Source of the DNA: UBA11704 sp964491805 | GTDB taxonomy: Bacteria; Patescibacteriota; Minisyncoccia; Phycocordibacterales; UBA5272 | Length of the DNA stretch: 7,612 bases | NCBI GenBank assembly: GCA_964491805.1 | Contig: CAZBGU010000030.1 | Location: 1 to 7,612, forward strand | Direction of reading: 5' to 3' | Shown: piece by piece, positions 1-6,989 of the stretch | How the letters are laid out: each line of letters opens with the position of its first letter | Position numbering within the stretch: position 1 is the first letter of the stretch | Program-made: the position numbers and the translations under genes | Notes under the pieces: generated by a model | What the model was told of the DNA's origin: nothing | Databases searched by the model: none | What the model saw: only the letters and a program-made list of their open reading frames with translations

Positions 1-385
1 GTCAGCTGATTTTTATAAAAACATCCTTGGTTTTAAAGAAATTAGTCGCAACCAACACACTGCATTGTATTCCTCTGGCAGGACTCACCACGAACTTCTT
101 CTCATCGAAGTTGGAGGAGCACCAGGAAGTAGAGAACTTCCAAAACCTGGTCTATACCACGTCGGCTTTAAAATTGGCACCTCAGACGAAGAGCTAAAAG
201 ATGCCGTTGAGGAACTGCGTGTACATAATGTTTCCATTATCGGATCGGCAGATCACCATGTAACACATAGTATTTATATTCTTGATCCAGACAACAATGA
301 GCTCGAACTATATATTGATGTTGATGACTCTTGGAAACAAGATACTTCTAAAATTCTTAGACAAACAAAACAACTAGAGCTGTAA
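1..385 (+). CDS. VOC (glyoxalase/extradiol dioxygenase) superfamily protein, 3' part
   Basis: The reading frame is open from base 2 and ends at TAA 383-385, so the true start lies left of the window; 127 residues are visible. The first residues (ADFYKNILGF) match the FY-x-x-xLGF helix typical of a VOC module. The second half has LYHVGF, whose His (visible residue 53) is at the usual metal-ligand position, and DPDNNELEL, equivalent to the DPDGNxxEL motif whose second Glu (residue 102) is normally a metal ligand. VOC proteins are metal-dependent lyases, isomerases, dioxygenases or antibiotic-binding proteins. The layout resembles CatE-like ring-cleavage or general glyoxalase members, but the substrate cannot be named. 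The last 12 bases overlap the end of the convergent helicase gene. Family assignment is solid; function is open. Confidence 0.85.
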   Translation, partial: SADFYKNILGFKEISRNQHTALYSSGRTHHELLLIEVGGAPGSRELPKPGLYHVGFKIGTSDEELKDAVEELRVHNVSIIGSADHHVTHSIYILDPDNNELELYIDVDDSWKQDTSKILRQTKQLEL

Positions 386-2032
386 AAATGCTCTTACCAG
401 TCGTATATCCTGGTACGAAACTTTCCCTTTTAGATCGTCATAGACAGGGGTAAGTTTGCGAGTGTCTAACTTTTCAAACGCTTTTGCAATCTTATCAAAG
501 TCCTTACCGACAGGTACTGTATGATCGAGCTTTATGTCTTCTTTATATTCAAGAAGCTTTTCAATGTGACCTAGAATAGTATCGACTGAAAGCTTTCGTT
601 CAGACGCTATCTCTTTTACTGTTATACCGTCATCAAGCATACTTTTTGTAAGCATGTGGGACGGTGTTTTTTCTTGAACTTCATCTATTTCTTCATTATC
701 TAGTTCAACCACCGAACCCCCTTGCTCAGTCAAAAACTTTTCTTGCAAACGAACAAGTGTCTCTGCATCATATTTTTTAATAGCGTCCTCTGCATGATTA
801 CTCCTTGTACGAAAAACGGCATCCATCTCACGAACGTCATCACTTATCATAAGTGCCTGCGGATTAAACCCCTTCAGATACAACCCTTCTAATGAAGTAA
901 GACGCGACAATGCAACATACCCCTGCCCTGAAGCAAATGATCTTGAAAGGTCAATCTCTGCTTTGTCGAGAGTCATGCCCTGCGATTTATGTACTGTAAT
1001 TGCCCAAGCAAGCTTAAGAGGAAGTTGTGAAAGTTCTGCTTTCACTTTACCATCTTCTTCTATCTTCCAACTGTCAGGTTTAATGGTCACCCTCTTACCT
1101 GTCACCAATTCGACAATTGGAGCACCTTCGTTGTCAAAACTCACCACCTTCCCCATCGAGCCATTAACATAGCTCCTGTCTTGTGCATTCTTAATACAGA
1201 TAACTTTTGCTCCAACCTTAAGTTCGAGAACTTCATCTGCAAGACAATTATTCTTAAGACTTGCAACAAGCTGTGCCTTGCCTTTAGTAGTCATATGGTA
1301 CACATGAGATTCACTCTTTATCTTAAGAAACTCGCCGTGATTAATTTCATCCACATTCTCATTATGTGTATAAAGCTTGATGTGATCACCAACGTGTGAT
1401 ACTTCTGACATCCTTTGGAGCAATTCATAATGTTCATCGTCGACATCACCTTTTCGAATCGCGTTAAGCAAGGATGACAGCCTGTCATCATCCTGTCTCC
1501 ACTGCTCACTAAGATAACACACTACTGGCTTAGCTTCTTTCCATGCAACAGATTGAAAGGCAAAAACCCCGCCCTCCATACCATTGCCGTGTTTGACAAC
1601 TGGCGGAAGCTGGAAAAAGTCCCCAGTAAAAACAACTTGCATCCCGCCAAACGGCTTCTTGTTTCTTCTTACGTGTTTAGCAACCACATCCAACATATCA
1701 ACGAACGACGCGTGAAGCATAGAAACTTCATCAATAATAAGAACACTTGTCGTGGTCCATCGCTTATAAAGATTTTGTTTTTCTTCTATTGCGTCTAATT
1801 CATAACGACCAATACTATCCTTAATTCCAATGCCACTCCACGAGTGTATTGTAGAGCCGTTGATATGGGTTGAAGCAATGCCTGTTGAAGCAGTAACAGC
1901 GTAATGAATCCCATGTCGCCTTAAATAGGCTATGTACTCACGAAGGACATAACTCTTACCTGCACCTGCAGCACCAGTCAAAAAAGTAGTGTGTCCGAGT
2001 TTGAGAATTGAAAGTGCTGTAGATTGTAACAT
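374..2032 (-). CDS. PIF1-like superfamily 1B DNA helicase with C-terminal helix-turn-helix tail
   Basis: A 552-residue ATP-dependent 5'-3' helicase of the PIF1/RecD-like group, expected to unwind DNA or resolve secondary structure during replication and repair. Motifs run in order: Walker A GAAGAGKS (20-27), Walker B LIIDEVSM (98-105), motif III FTGDFFQLPP (135-144), EQWRQ (176-180, motif IV), the motif V segment AWAITVHKSQGMTLD (342-356) and motif VI GYVALSR (371-377). After the core, residues about 457-546 (TKSMLDDGITVKEIASERKL onward) resemble the HTH_40 domain found at the C-terminus of some RecQ and PIF1 proteins, probably an accessory DNA-binding arm. The ATG at 2032-2030 fits, because Walker A falls about 20 residues in, as is usual. 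No Shine-Dalgarno precedes it. A weak TAGCAT lies 4 nt before the ATG, but no convincing -35 was found. It lies 182 bp downstream of ftsX on the same strand, so it may form its own unit. The stop TAG overlaps the VOC gene tail. Confidence 0.93.
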   Translation of the reverse strand: MLQSTALSILKLGHTTFLTGAAGAGKSYVLREYIAYLRRHGIHYAVTASTGIASTHINGSTIHSWSGIGIKDSIGRYELDAIEEKQNLYKRWTTTSVLIIDEVSMLHASFVDMLDVVAKHVRRNKKPFGGMQVVFTGDFFQLPPVVKHGNGMEGGVFAFQSVAWKEAKPVVCYLSEQWRQDDDRLSSLLNAIRKGDVDDEHYELLQRMSEVSHVGDHIKLYTHNENVDEINHGEFLKIKSESHVYHMTTKGKAQLVASLKNNCLADEVLELKVGAKVICIKNAQDRSYVNGSMGKVVSFDNEGAPIVELVTGKRVTIKPDSWKIEEDGKVKAELSQLPLKLAWAITVHKSQGMTLDKAEIDLSRSFASGQGYVALSRLTSLEGLYLKGFNPQALMISDDVREMDAVFRTRSNHAEDAIKKYDAETLVRLQEKFLTEQGGSVVELDNEEIDEVQEKTPSHMLTKSMLDDGITVKEIASERKLSVDTILGHIEKLLEYKEDIKLDHTVPVGKDFDKIAKAFEKLDTRKLTPVYDDLKGKVSYQDIRLVRAFLQL

Positions 2033-2214
2033 TATGATGCTATTGGCTAGTTGACGTGTAGAAAGTAACTTAAAACAGATACATGCAGTGTATGCGGAAA
2101 AACAAAAAGTAGGAAGACTTGACTTTCGTGATTATTATGTACTAATGTGTTAATTTACCCGTTCCACATACACTTGATCCTTGGAGGTGTGTAAAGTAAT
2201 TTTCGTGCTTTAGT

Positions 2215-3144
2215 TTAAACCTTTAAATATTTGCGAACAGCAAGGAGCGATGAGAGGACTGTAAGCACTGTACTAAAGATAAGCAAAATTCCAATTAGCT
2301 GCACGAGGTGTGACATATAAAATGCATTAATGTTAAGCCCTTCAAAGAAAAAGACTGTTTTTTTAGTGACCCATACTGTTGCAGGAAAGAAAAGAATGAT
2401 TGTGAAAAATGTTGCAACAATTGAATACAGAACCGACTCAACAATGAAAGGTCCACGGATAAACATATTAGATGCACCGACAAGTTTCATAACTGCAATT
2501 TCGTCACGGTACACAAAAATCGCAAGACGAATAGTATTATATACAATCATACAGCTCATTAGCACAAATATAACTGAAAGCCAGAAACCGACAGTGTTCA
2601 CCCATCCGATAATACTATTCAATTTATCAATACTATCCTTAATCTGATAATAGTTAACTTTATCAATTACACCTTTTTGATCGCCGAGCAATCCTGATCC
2701 TTCGCTTAACTGAGTTGCAATAGCTTCATATCGAGACGTGTCCTTAGCTATCACAGATAGTGAAGCTCCAAATGGGTTGGACCCGAGCTCTTCTAGAGCT
2801 TGAAGGGTAAGCTGGTCACCTTCATGCTTCTTCTTGAAATCAAGAAGTGCCTGCTCACGTGAAGTGTATGTCACCGACTTCACGTCCGTAAGCCCAAGCA
2901 GCTTCGCCTTTATTTCTGCAGCTTGTGCTTCTGTGGTATCAACGGTAAGATACACCCGAACATCGACCTTCTCTTTGACTTGCTCAAGAGTATAATCAAA
3001 CACTGCACCAAATAGATAAAATGAAGTAACGATCGAAAGTGTAATAGTGAGAATAAAGATAGAAGAAAGCGAAACCGTTCTGTTGCGATAGAACCCACGT
3101 AAACCAGCTATTATTGTTCTTTTCCAGAGTACTGTTTTCATCAT
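2215..3144 (-). CDS. ftsX: Cell division protein FtsX (permease-like subunit)
   Basis: The membrane partner of FtsE in the divisome, known to relay ATP hydrolysis to periplasmic peptidoglycan-hydrolase regulators. From the chosen ATG it has 309 residues with the standard FtsX topology. There is a basic cytoplasmic N-terminus, TM1 at about 28-48, an extracytoplasmic domain at about 55-175 (VDVRVYLTVDTTEAQ onward), TM2 at about 182-205, the conserved cytoplasmic loop with YRDEIAVMKLVGAS at about 212-225, TM3 at about 237-258 and TM4 at about 277-300. The usual extracytoplasmic-domain pattern is present: a strand, then SREQALLDFKKK and LGSNPFGASL. The ATG at 3144-3142 is 4 nt past the ftsE stop; a second ATG follows directly and is equally possible. 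A GTG at 3180 would add 12 unconvincing residues inside ftsE. There is no Shine-Dalgarno, so translation is probably coupled to ftsE. No M23 peptidase gene follows. Confidence 0.94.
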   Translation of the reverse strand: MMKTVLWKRTIIAGLRGFYRNRTVSLSSIFILTITLSIVTSFYLFGAVFDYTLEQVKEKVDVRVYLTVDTTEAQAAEIKAKLLGLTDVKSVTYTSREQALLDFKKKHEGDQLTLQALEELGSNPFGASLSVIAKDTSRYEAIATQLSEGSGLLGDQKGVIDKVNYYQIKDSIDKLNSIIGWVNTVGFWLSVIFVLMSCMIVYNTIRLAIFVYRDEIAVMKLVGASNMFIRGPFIVESVLYSIVATFFTIILFFPATVWVTKKTVFFFEGLNINAFYMSHLVQLIGILLIFSTVLTVLSSLLAVRKYLKV

Positions 3145-3148
3145 ATAA

Positions 3149-3829
3149 CTACATTGTAAATTTACCCGACTTTTGATCACGTGTTACACGGCCATTCTCC
3201 ATAGTAATTACACGACGTCCAAGATTATCAACAATGCCTTTATTGTGAGTTGTTAGAATAACCGTAGTGCCAAGATCATTAATCTTCTTCAAAATCTGAA
3301 CGATATCATATGTATTAAGTGGATCAAGATTACCGGTCGGTTCGTCTGCAATTATAATCTCAGGACGGTTGATAATAGCCCGGGCGATAGCTACGCGTTG
3401 CTGCTCACCACCAGATAACTGATGAGGGAAGTGGTGCATCTTATCTTTGAGGTCAACAAGGTCAAGAACATGTGGAACATCTTCATGAATCTCATCGTCA
3501 TGACGACCCGCTGCCTCCATAGCAAATGCTACATTTTCATATGCAGTTTTGTTTGGAATAAGACGAAAGTCCTGAAACACAACACCAATTTTACGTCGAT
3601 AATTAGTCATGTCTTTCCCGCGAAGCATGTGAATATTATCCGAGTTAAAAGAAACAACCCCTTCTGTTGGATATTCTTCTGCAAGAAGCATCTTAATTAG
3701 TGTGGTCTTACCTGCTCCTGAGTGACCAACCACAGAAACAAGCTCGCCTTTATTAATCGTAAGAGATATCTCATCTAACACCTTTGTCCCATTTGCATAT
3801 TCTTTTGAAACCCTGTCGAAGTAAAGCAT
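3149..3829 (-). CDS. ftsE: Cell division ATP-binding protein FtsE
   Basis: The cytoplasmic ABC-type ATPase of the FtsEX complex, 226 residues, normal for the family. Visible motifs are Walker A GHSGAGKT (35-42), the Q-loop glutamine in VVFQDFRLI (Gln86), the signature LSGGEQQR (138-145), Walker B IIIADEPTGNLDP (158-170) and the H-loop His195 in ILTTHNKG. The FQDFRL stretch is typical of FtsE rather than LolD/MacB-type ATPases, and the adjacent ftsX confirms the call. The ATG at 3829-3827 is chosen because MLYFDRVSKEY is the standard FtsE N-terminus. The frame stays open upstream to a TTG at 3934, but that extension has no domain features. The start lacks a Shine-Dalgarno and sits 6 nt after a TATACT box. 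It lies 137 bp downstream of prfB on the same strand. Confidence 0.96.
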   Translation of the reverse strand: MLYFDRVSKEYANGTKVLDEISLTINKGELVSVVGHSGAGKTTLIKMLLAEEYPTEGVVSFNSDNIHMLRGKDMTNYRRKIGVVFQDFRLIPNKTAYENVAFAMEAAGRHDDEIHEDVPHVLDLVDLKDKMHHFPHQLSGGEQQRVAIARAIINRPEIIIADEPTGNLDPLNTYDIVQILKKINDLGTTVILTTHNKGIVDNLGRRVITMENGRVTRDQKSGKFTM

Positions 3830-3835
3830 GGGGTT

Positions 3836-3862
3836 AGTATAGCATGCAAAAGGCACCGACAA
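3836..3862 (-). promoter_or_regulatory. Proximal ftsE promoter giving a leaderless transcript (predicted)
   Basis: On the minus strand an extended -10 (TGC followed by TATACT; hexamer at 3841-3836) ends 6 nt before the ftsE ATG, placing the expected transcription start on or next to the A of the ATG. A partial -35, TTGTCG at 3862-3857, lies 15 bp upstream, shorter than ideal, but the TG element can compensate. The AACCCC between box and ATG contains no ribosome-binding site. Confidence 0.55.
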
Positions 3863-3904
3863 ATGTGAATTAAAAAAGCAATAAGCATGAATAAAAGAAA
3901 TAAA

Positions 3905-3934
3905 ATTATACTCAAAACACAATGATATAGACAA
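3905..3934 (-). promoter_or_regulatory. Distal ftsE promoter candidate
   Basis: On the minus strand a perfect TATAAT (3910-3905) is preceded by TTGTCT (3934-3929) with an 18-bp spacer. Expected initiation near 3898 would give a leader of about 70 nt for ftsE. That leader has no ribosome-binding site next to the ATG, so this could be an extra promoter or a chance match in AT-rich intergenic DNA. Confidence 0.4.
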
Positions 3935-3966
3935 AATTGTCCATAGAGGTTAGGTAGACTTGCCTT

Positions 3967-4848
3967 TTAAAGGTTGATATTTTTTTCTGCTTCAATAAAC
4001 CCATCAATTTCTCCCTTCTCAAGAACCGCCTCAACATTACTTGTTTCAAAGTCTGTACGATGATCCTTGACCATCTTATAAGGGTGAAGCACATAGGAAC
4101 GAATTTGGTTGCCCCATTCAATCTCTGTTGTCTTACTGATTTGACGACCTTCAATCTCGGCTTTTCGCTTTTCTTCGTCGAGCTTGAACAACTTCGCTGC
4201 CAGCACCTCGAGCGCTTTCTGTTTATTTTGTTCCTGTTGTCTCTCAGTTGCCACATGTACCGCTATATTTGTAGGAAGATGTATCACTCGCACTGCAGTT
4301 TCTCGTTTATTAACATTCTGCCCACCTGGACCTCCTGCCTTTGAAGTCTCAATACGTATGTCGTCTAATGGTATAGACTTACGCTCCACAAGAGGAATAA
4401 CTGGCAGAACCTCAACAAGAGCAAATGACGTGTGGCGTTTTGCTTGAGCGTTAAATGGCGAGATTCTCACCAGTCGATGCACACCAGACTCATGTTTAAG
4501 TGTTCCATAAACATTCTTGCCTGATACCTCGATCGTAAGATTGCGATAACCGCCATGATCATTCTTATTGTCATGTAAAAACGTATACGAAAATCCTTTA
4601 CGTGAAAAGTATGCTTCATACATTTCGAAGAGCATCCGAGCAAAATCTTCACTGTCGTCCCCTCCTGCACCAGCTAAGATACTTATAATGGCATTACCTC
4701 TATCAAGAACACTAACACCGTCTTTTTTATCCTTAAGTTCTTTGTGACGCTTTATCGTCGCCTGAGCTTGATCTTTATCGTCCCAGAATGAAATATCGTT
4801 CATATGTGCCTCAAGCGCAGCTATTTCTTCGTCGATATGTTCGTCCAT
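3967..4848 (-). CDS. prfB: Peptide chain release factor 2 (short form)
   Basis: Terminates translation at UGA and UAA on the ribosome. Two diagnostic motifs are present: SPF (residues 130-132), the RF2-type stop-codon-reading tripeptide that separates it from RF1, and GGQ (175-177) in AGGPGGQNVNKRETAVR, the peptidyl-tRNA hydrolysis motif. GVHRLVRISPF, RHTSFALVEV and the C-terminal WGNQIRSYVLHPYKMVKDHRT also match RF2. At 293 residues it is about 70 shorter than the E. coli protein. Residues 1-60 hold only part of the N-terminal helical domain, going almost directly from FWDDKDQAQ to the AGAGGDD segment. The ATG at 4848 is chosen because upstream codons from a TTG at 4869 add only seven unlikely residues and run into the -10 box. 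No programmed-frameshift site is present. It is followed by ftsE and ftsX, a known gene order. Confidence 0.94.
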   Translation of the reverse strand: MDEHIDEEIAALEAHMNDISFWDDKDQAQATIKRHKELKDKKDGVSVLDRGNAIISILAGAGGDDSEDFARMLFEMYEAYFSRKGFSYTFLHDNKNDHGGYRNLTIEVSGKNVYGTLKHESGVHRLVRISPFNAQAKRHTSFALVEVLPVIPLVERKSIPLDDIRIETSKAGGPGGQNVNKRETAVRVIHLPTNIAVHVATERQQEQNKQKALEVLAAKLFKLDEEKRKAEIEGRQISKTTEIEWGNQIRSYVLHPYKMVKDHRTDFETSNVEAVLEKGEIDGFIEAEKNINL

Positions 4849-4859
4849 AAGTAAGACAG

Positions 4860-4868
4860 AGTATACCA
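4860..4868 (-). promoter_or_regulatory. prfB promoter, extended -10 close to the start codon
   Basis: On the minus strand TGG-TATACT (4868-4860) is an extended -10 element ending 11 nt before the prfB ATG. The expected start near 4853 leaves a leader of about 5 nt without a Shine-Dalgarno. The best upstream -35 is only a weak TTGTTC with an 18-bp spacer. Confidence 0.5.
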
Positions 4869-4914
4869 AAAATCAGACACTAGGAACAATGAACTCTTGA
4901 CTTCTTACATTCGT

Positions 4915-4942
4915 TTGATTTATTACCATACGGAGGTATACT
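4915..4942 (+). promoter_or_regulatory. rmlA-like gene promoter, very short leader
   Basis: TTGATT (4915-4920), a 16-bp spacer and TATACT (4937-4942) lie directly before the rmlA-like ATG at 4955. Initiation near 4949 would give a leader of about 6 nt. GGAGG at 4932-4936 is inside the spacer, upstream of the predicted transcript and 18 nt from the ATG, so it is unlikely to act as a ribosome-binding site. Confidence 0.5.
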
Positions 4943-4954
4943 GGCAAGTGAATT

Positions 4955-5848
4955 ATGCAAAGAAAAGGTATCATTCTCGCAGCAGGTAAAGGATCCCGAT
5001 TGCTTCCTATGACTCTTGGAGTAAACAAGCAACTCCTTCCTATTTATGACAAGCCGATGATTTACTATCCTCTTTCTTTGTTCCTTCACGCAGGAATACG
5101 AGAGATCCTCCTTGTCGTAGATCCTGATGACCTTGTGACATTTAGAAACATCCTTGGTGACGGCTCTCACTTTGGTGTCAAATTAGAGTACGAATTACAA
5201 GTAGTTAAACGAGGTATAGCAGATGCTCTAATTATTGCAGAAAAATTTCTCAATGGATCCCCTTCTTGTCTCATATTAGGCGACAACCTACTTCACGGAA
5301 AAGGGTTTGAGGATCTCATGAGGAAAGCAAATGAAAATACAATCGCTGGTGCAACTATTTTCGGTTACAAAGTTCCAGACCCAGAGCGCTTTGGGGTAAT
5401 AACATTTGACAAGAATGGGCAGGCAGTATCACTCGAAGAAAAACCAAAGAACCCGACGTCTCCATATGCTGTCCCAGGTATCTACTTTTATGACGAACGT
5501 GCTCCTTCTCTTGCAAAAAAACTTTCACCTTCAGACAGAGGGGAACTTGAAATCACTGATCTTAATAGACTGTATCTAGAAGAAGGAAGTCTCATGGTCG
5601 CACCCATACCAGAAACTGTCGCTTGGTTTGATACAGGTACATACGACTCACTTCTAGAGGCGGCACTCTATGTTCAAAAAACTCAAAAAGAAACCGGGGA
5701 ACCGATCGCAAATCTTGAAAGTATCGCACACCTCTATGGTTACACTGATAAGGAGTCACTTGGAAAATCTGCCGGCACCTTTTCAAAAACTTCATACGGA
5801 GAACATCTTAAAAAAATACTAGAAACACTATACAACAACAAGGACTAA
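4955..5848 (+). CDS. rmlA: RmlA-like glucose-1-phosphate thymidylyltransferase (sugar nucleotidyltransferase)
   Basis: Expected to join an NTP (dTTP in characterised RmlA) with glucose 1-phosphate to make an NDP-glucose, the first step towards dTDP-rhamnose and related surface sugars. The 297 residues are normal for RmlA and align end to end. Visible motifs are the nucleotide-binding ILAAGKGSRL (7-16), NKQLLPIYDKPMIYYPLS (24-41, catalytic-type Lys25), metal-binding LGD (108-110), DPERFGVITFD (142-152), SLEEKP (159-164), RGELEITDLNRLYLE (195-209) and WFDTGT (224-229). The loop after Gln82 reads VVKRGIAD instead of the usual xxPxG(I/L)AQ, so base preference could differ. No rmlB, rmlC or rmlD genes lie beside it; it stands alone between prfB and rarA. 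Its stop overlaps the rarA stop by 4 bp. Assignment to the family is firm; the exact NTP or sugar is not. Confidence 0.88.
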   Translation: MQRKGIILAAGKGSRLLPMTLGVNKQLLPIYDKPMIYYPLSLFLHAGIREILLVVDPDDLVTFRNILGDGSHFGVKLEYELQVVKRGIADALIIAEKFLNGSPSCLILGDNLLHGKGFEDLMRKANENTIAGATIFGYKVPDPERFGVITFDKNGQAVSLEEKPKNPTSPYAVPGIYFYDERAPSLAKKLSPSDRGELEITDLNRLYLEEGSLMVAPIPETVAWFDTGTYDSLLEAALYVQKTQKETGEPIANLESIAHLYGYTDKESLGKSAGTFSKTSYGEHLKKILETLYNNKD

Positions 5849-6975
5849 CAATAATATTTTTTACCATCTATTTTTTCTGGCAAAAAGCCATTATCTCCAT
5901 ACATTTCATATTCTTTCCCATAACCCATATCTTTCATGAGACCTGTCTCTGCGTTACGAAGCTTGAGTGGAATAGGAAGATCGCCGAGTTGTTTTACATC
6001 AGCAAGCGCTCTATAGTATGCATCGTATGAACTTCTATCTTTTGGTGATCGAGCGAGGTACACAACGCCGTGAGAGAGATTGATACCACACTCAGGAAGG
6101 CCAATTGTTTCTACTGCACGGAAAACTTCGTTAGCAACAATGAGTGCGTTAGAGTTAGTCATACCGATATCTTCTGACGCAAAGATCACCATGCGACGTG
6201 CGATAAATTTTGGGTCTTCACCAGACTCAATCATGCGAGCAAGATAATAAAGCGCAGCATCAACTTGTGAAGCTCGCATACTTTTAATAAAGGCACTAAT
6301 TGTGTTATAGTGCCCTTCACCCTTTTTATCATAGCGCAAAAACTTAGACTGCAGCGCACTTTTTATTGCTTCTTTAGTCACCTTTCCATAGAGTTCTTGA
6401 GTATTCTCAAGAAGACCGAGTGTCTGTCTTGCATCACCCCCTCCAATATTAACAAGAAGTTGTAACGCATCATGAGGAAGGTCTATTCCTGTGCGTCGTA
6501 TAATCTCTTGCATCTCACTATGAGAAAGTGGTTCAAGTACAAACACCCGACACCTCGAAAGAAGTGCGGGAATCACCTCAAAACTTGGGTTCTCTGTTGT
6601 TGCCCCTATTAAAATAAGTCGGCCACTTTCAACATATGGTAATAGGTAGTCTTGTTGTGCTTTATTGAACCTGTGTATTTCATCAAGAAAAAGTACACGA
6701 GGACCAAAAAGTTCACCGCCATTCTCCACAATACGCCGTATATCATCTTTACCCGCAGACACCGCTGAGAGTTCATGATACTCAGCATTAAGCGCCTTTG
6801 CATAAATACGCGCAAGGGTTGTTTTTCCACACCCGGGAGGGCCGTACAGAATGAAAGAGAATTTGTGCTTCTTCTCTATAGCAATAGTAAGCGGTTTCCC
6901 TTCACCAACAAGATGAGATTGGCCAATGTACTCAGAGAGTGTTTTTGGTCTACGTGTGGTAGCAAGAGGTTCCAT
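5845..6975 (-). CDS. rarA: Replication-associated recombination protein RarA (MgsA/Mgs1/WRNIP1 family AAA+ ATPase)
   Basis: A clamp-loader-like AAA+ ATPase that acts at stalled replication forks and ends of duplex DNA. Visible features are the N-terminal PLATTRRPKTLSEYIGQSHL (3-22), Walker A GPPGCGKT (45-52), Walker B VLFLDEIHRFNKAQQD (94-109), sensor 1 IGATTENPSFE (123-133), the arginine-finger region LLSRCRV (138-144) and GGGDARQTL (178-186). The C-terminal tetramerisation region carries FIKSMRASQVDAALYYLARM (229-248), ASEDIG (266-271) and PIPLKLRNAETGLMKDMGYG (334-353). At 376 residues it is shorter than E. coli RarA (447). It lacks N-terminal residues before the PLA motif and stops at KKYYC, where relatives continue past YYFP by about 25 residues. 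The ATG at 6975 fits the domain start. No strong Shine-Dalgarno is present; a weak AGAAG lies 9 nt upstream. Confidence 0.95.
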   Translation of the reverse strand: MEPLATTRRPKTLSEYIGQSHLVGEGKPLTIAIEKKHKFSFILYGPPGCGKTTLARIYAKALNAEYHELSAVSAGKDDIRRIVENGGELFGPRVLFLDEIHRFNKAQQDYLLPYVESGRLILIGATTENPSFEVIPALLSRCRVFVLEPLSHSEMQEIIRRTGIDLPHDALQLLVNIGGGDARQTLGLLENTQELYGKVTKEAIKSALQSKFLRYDKKGEGHYNTISAFIKSMRASQVDAALYYLARMIESGEDPKFIARRMVIFASEDIGMTNSNALIVANEVFRAVETIGLPECGINLSHGVVYLARSPKDRSSYDAYYRALADVKQLGDLPIPLKLRNAETGLMKDMGYGKEYEMYGDNGFLPEKIDGKKYYC

Positions 6976-6989
6976 AGGCGTATTCTTCT

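Noticed and set aside
395..415. Hairpin TACCAG / CTGGTA with a 9-nt loop just after the VOC stop, as a terminator
   Set aside because: It lies inside the helicase coding sequence, the stem is only 6 bp and no U-tract follows it directly.
2183..2187. GGAGG on the + strand in the ftsX-helicase gap as a ribosome-binding site
   Set aside because: No start codon with an open frame follows at a suitable distance.
2033..2214. Search of the 182-bp ftsX-helicase gap for small genes, RNAs or terminators
   Set aside because: Only tiny frames (fewer than 12 codons), no stable hairpin with U-tract and no consensus promoter were seen.
3156..3165. Perfect palindrome GTAAATTTAC at the ftsE end
   Set aside because: It encodes the FtsE C-terminus, is AT-rich and short, and is expected by chance.
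3928..3943. Inverted repeat around TAGACAAAATTGTCCA between prfB and ftsE
   Set aside because: The stem is about 6 bp with a G-U pair and no following T-run; too weak for a terminator or a confident operator.
4849..4869. In-frame upstream extension of prfB to a TTG codon and possible programmed frameshift
   Set aside because: The extension overlaps the TATACT box, adds seven non-conserved residues and contains no CUU-UGA-C slippery site or internal SD.
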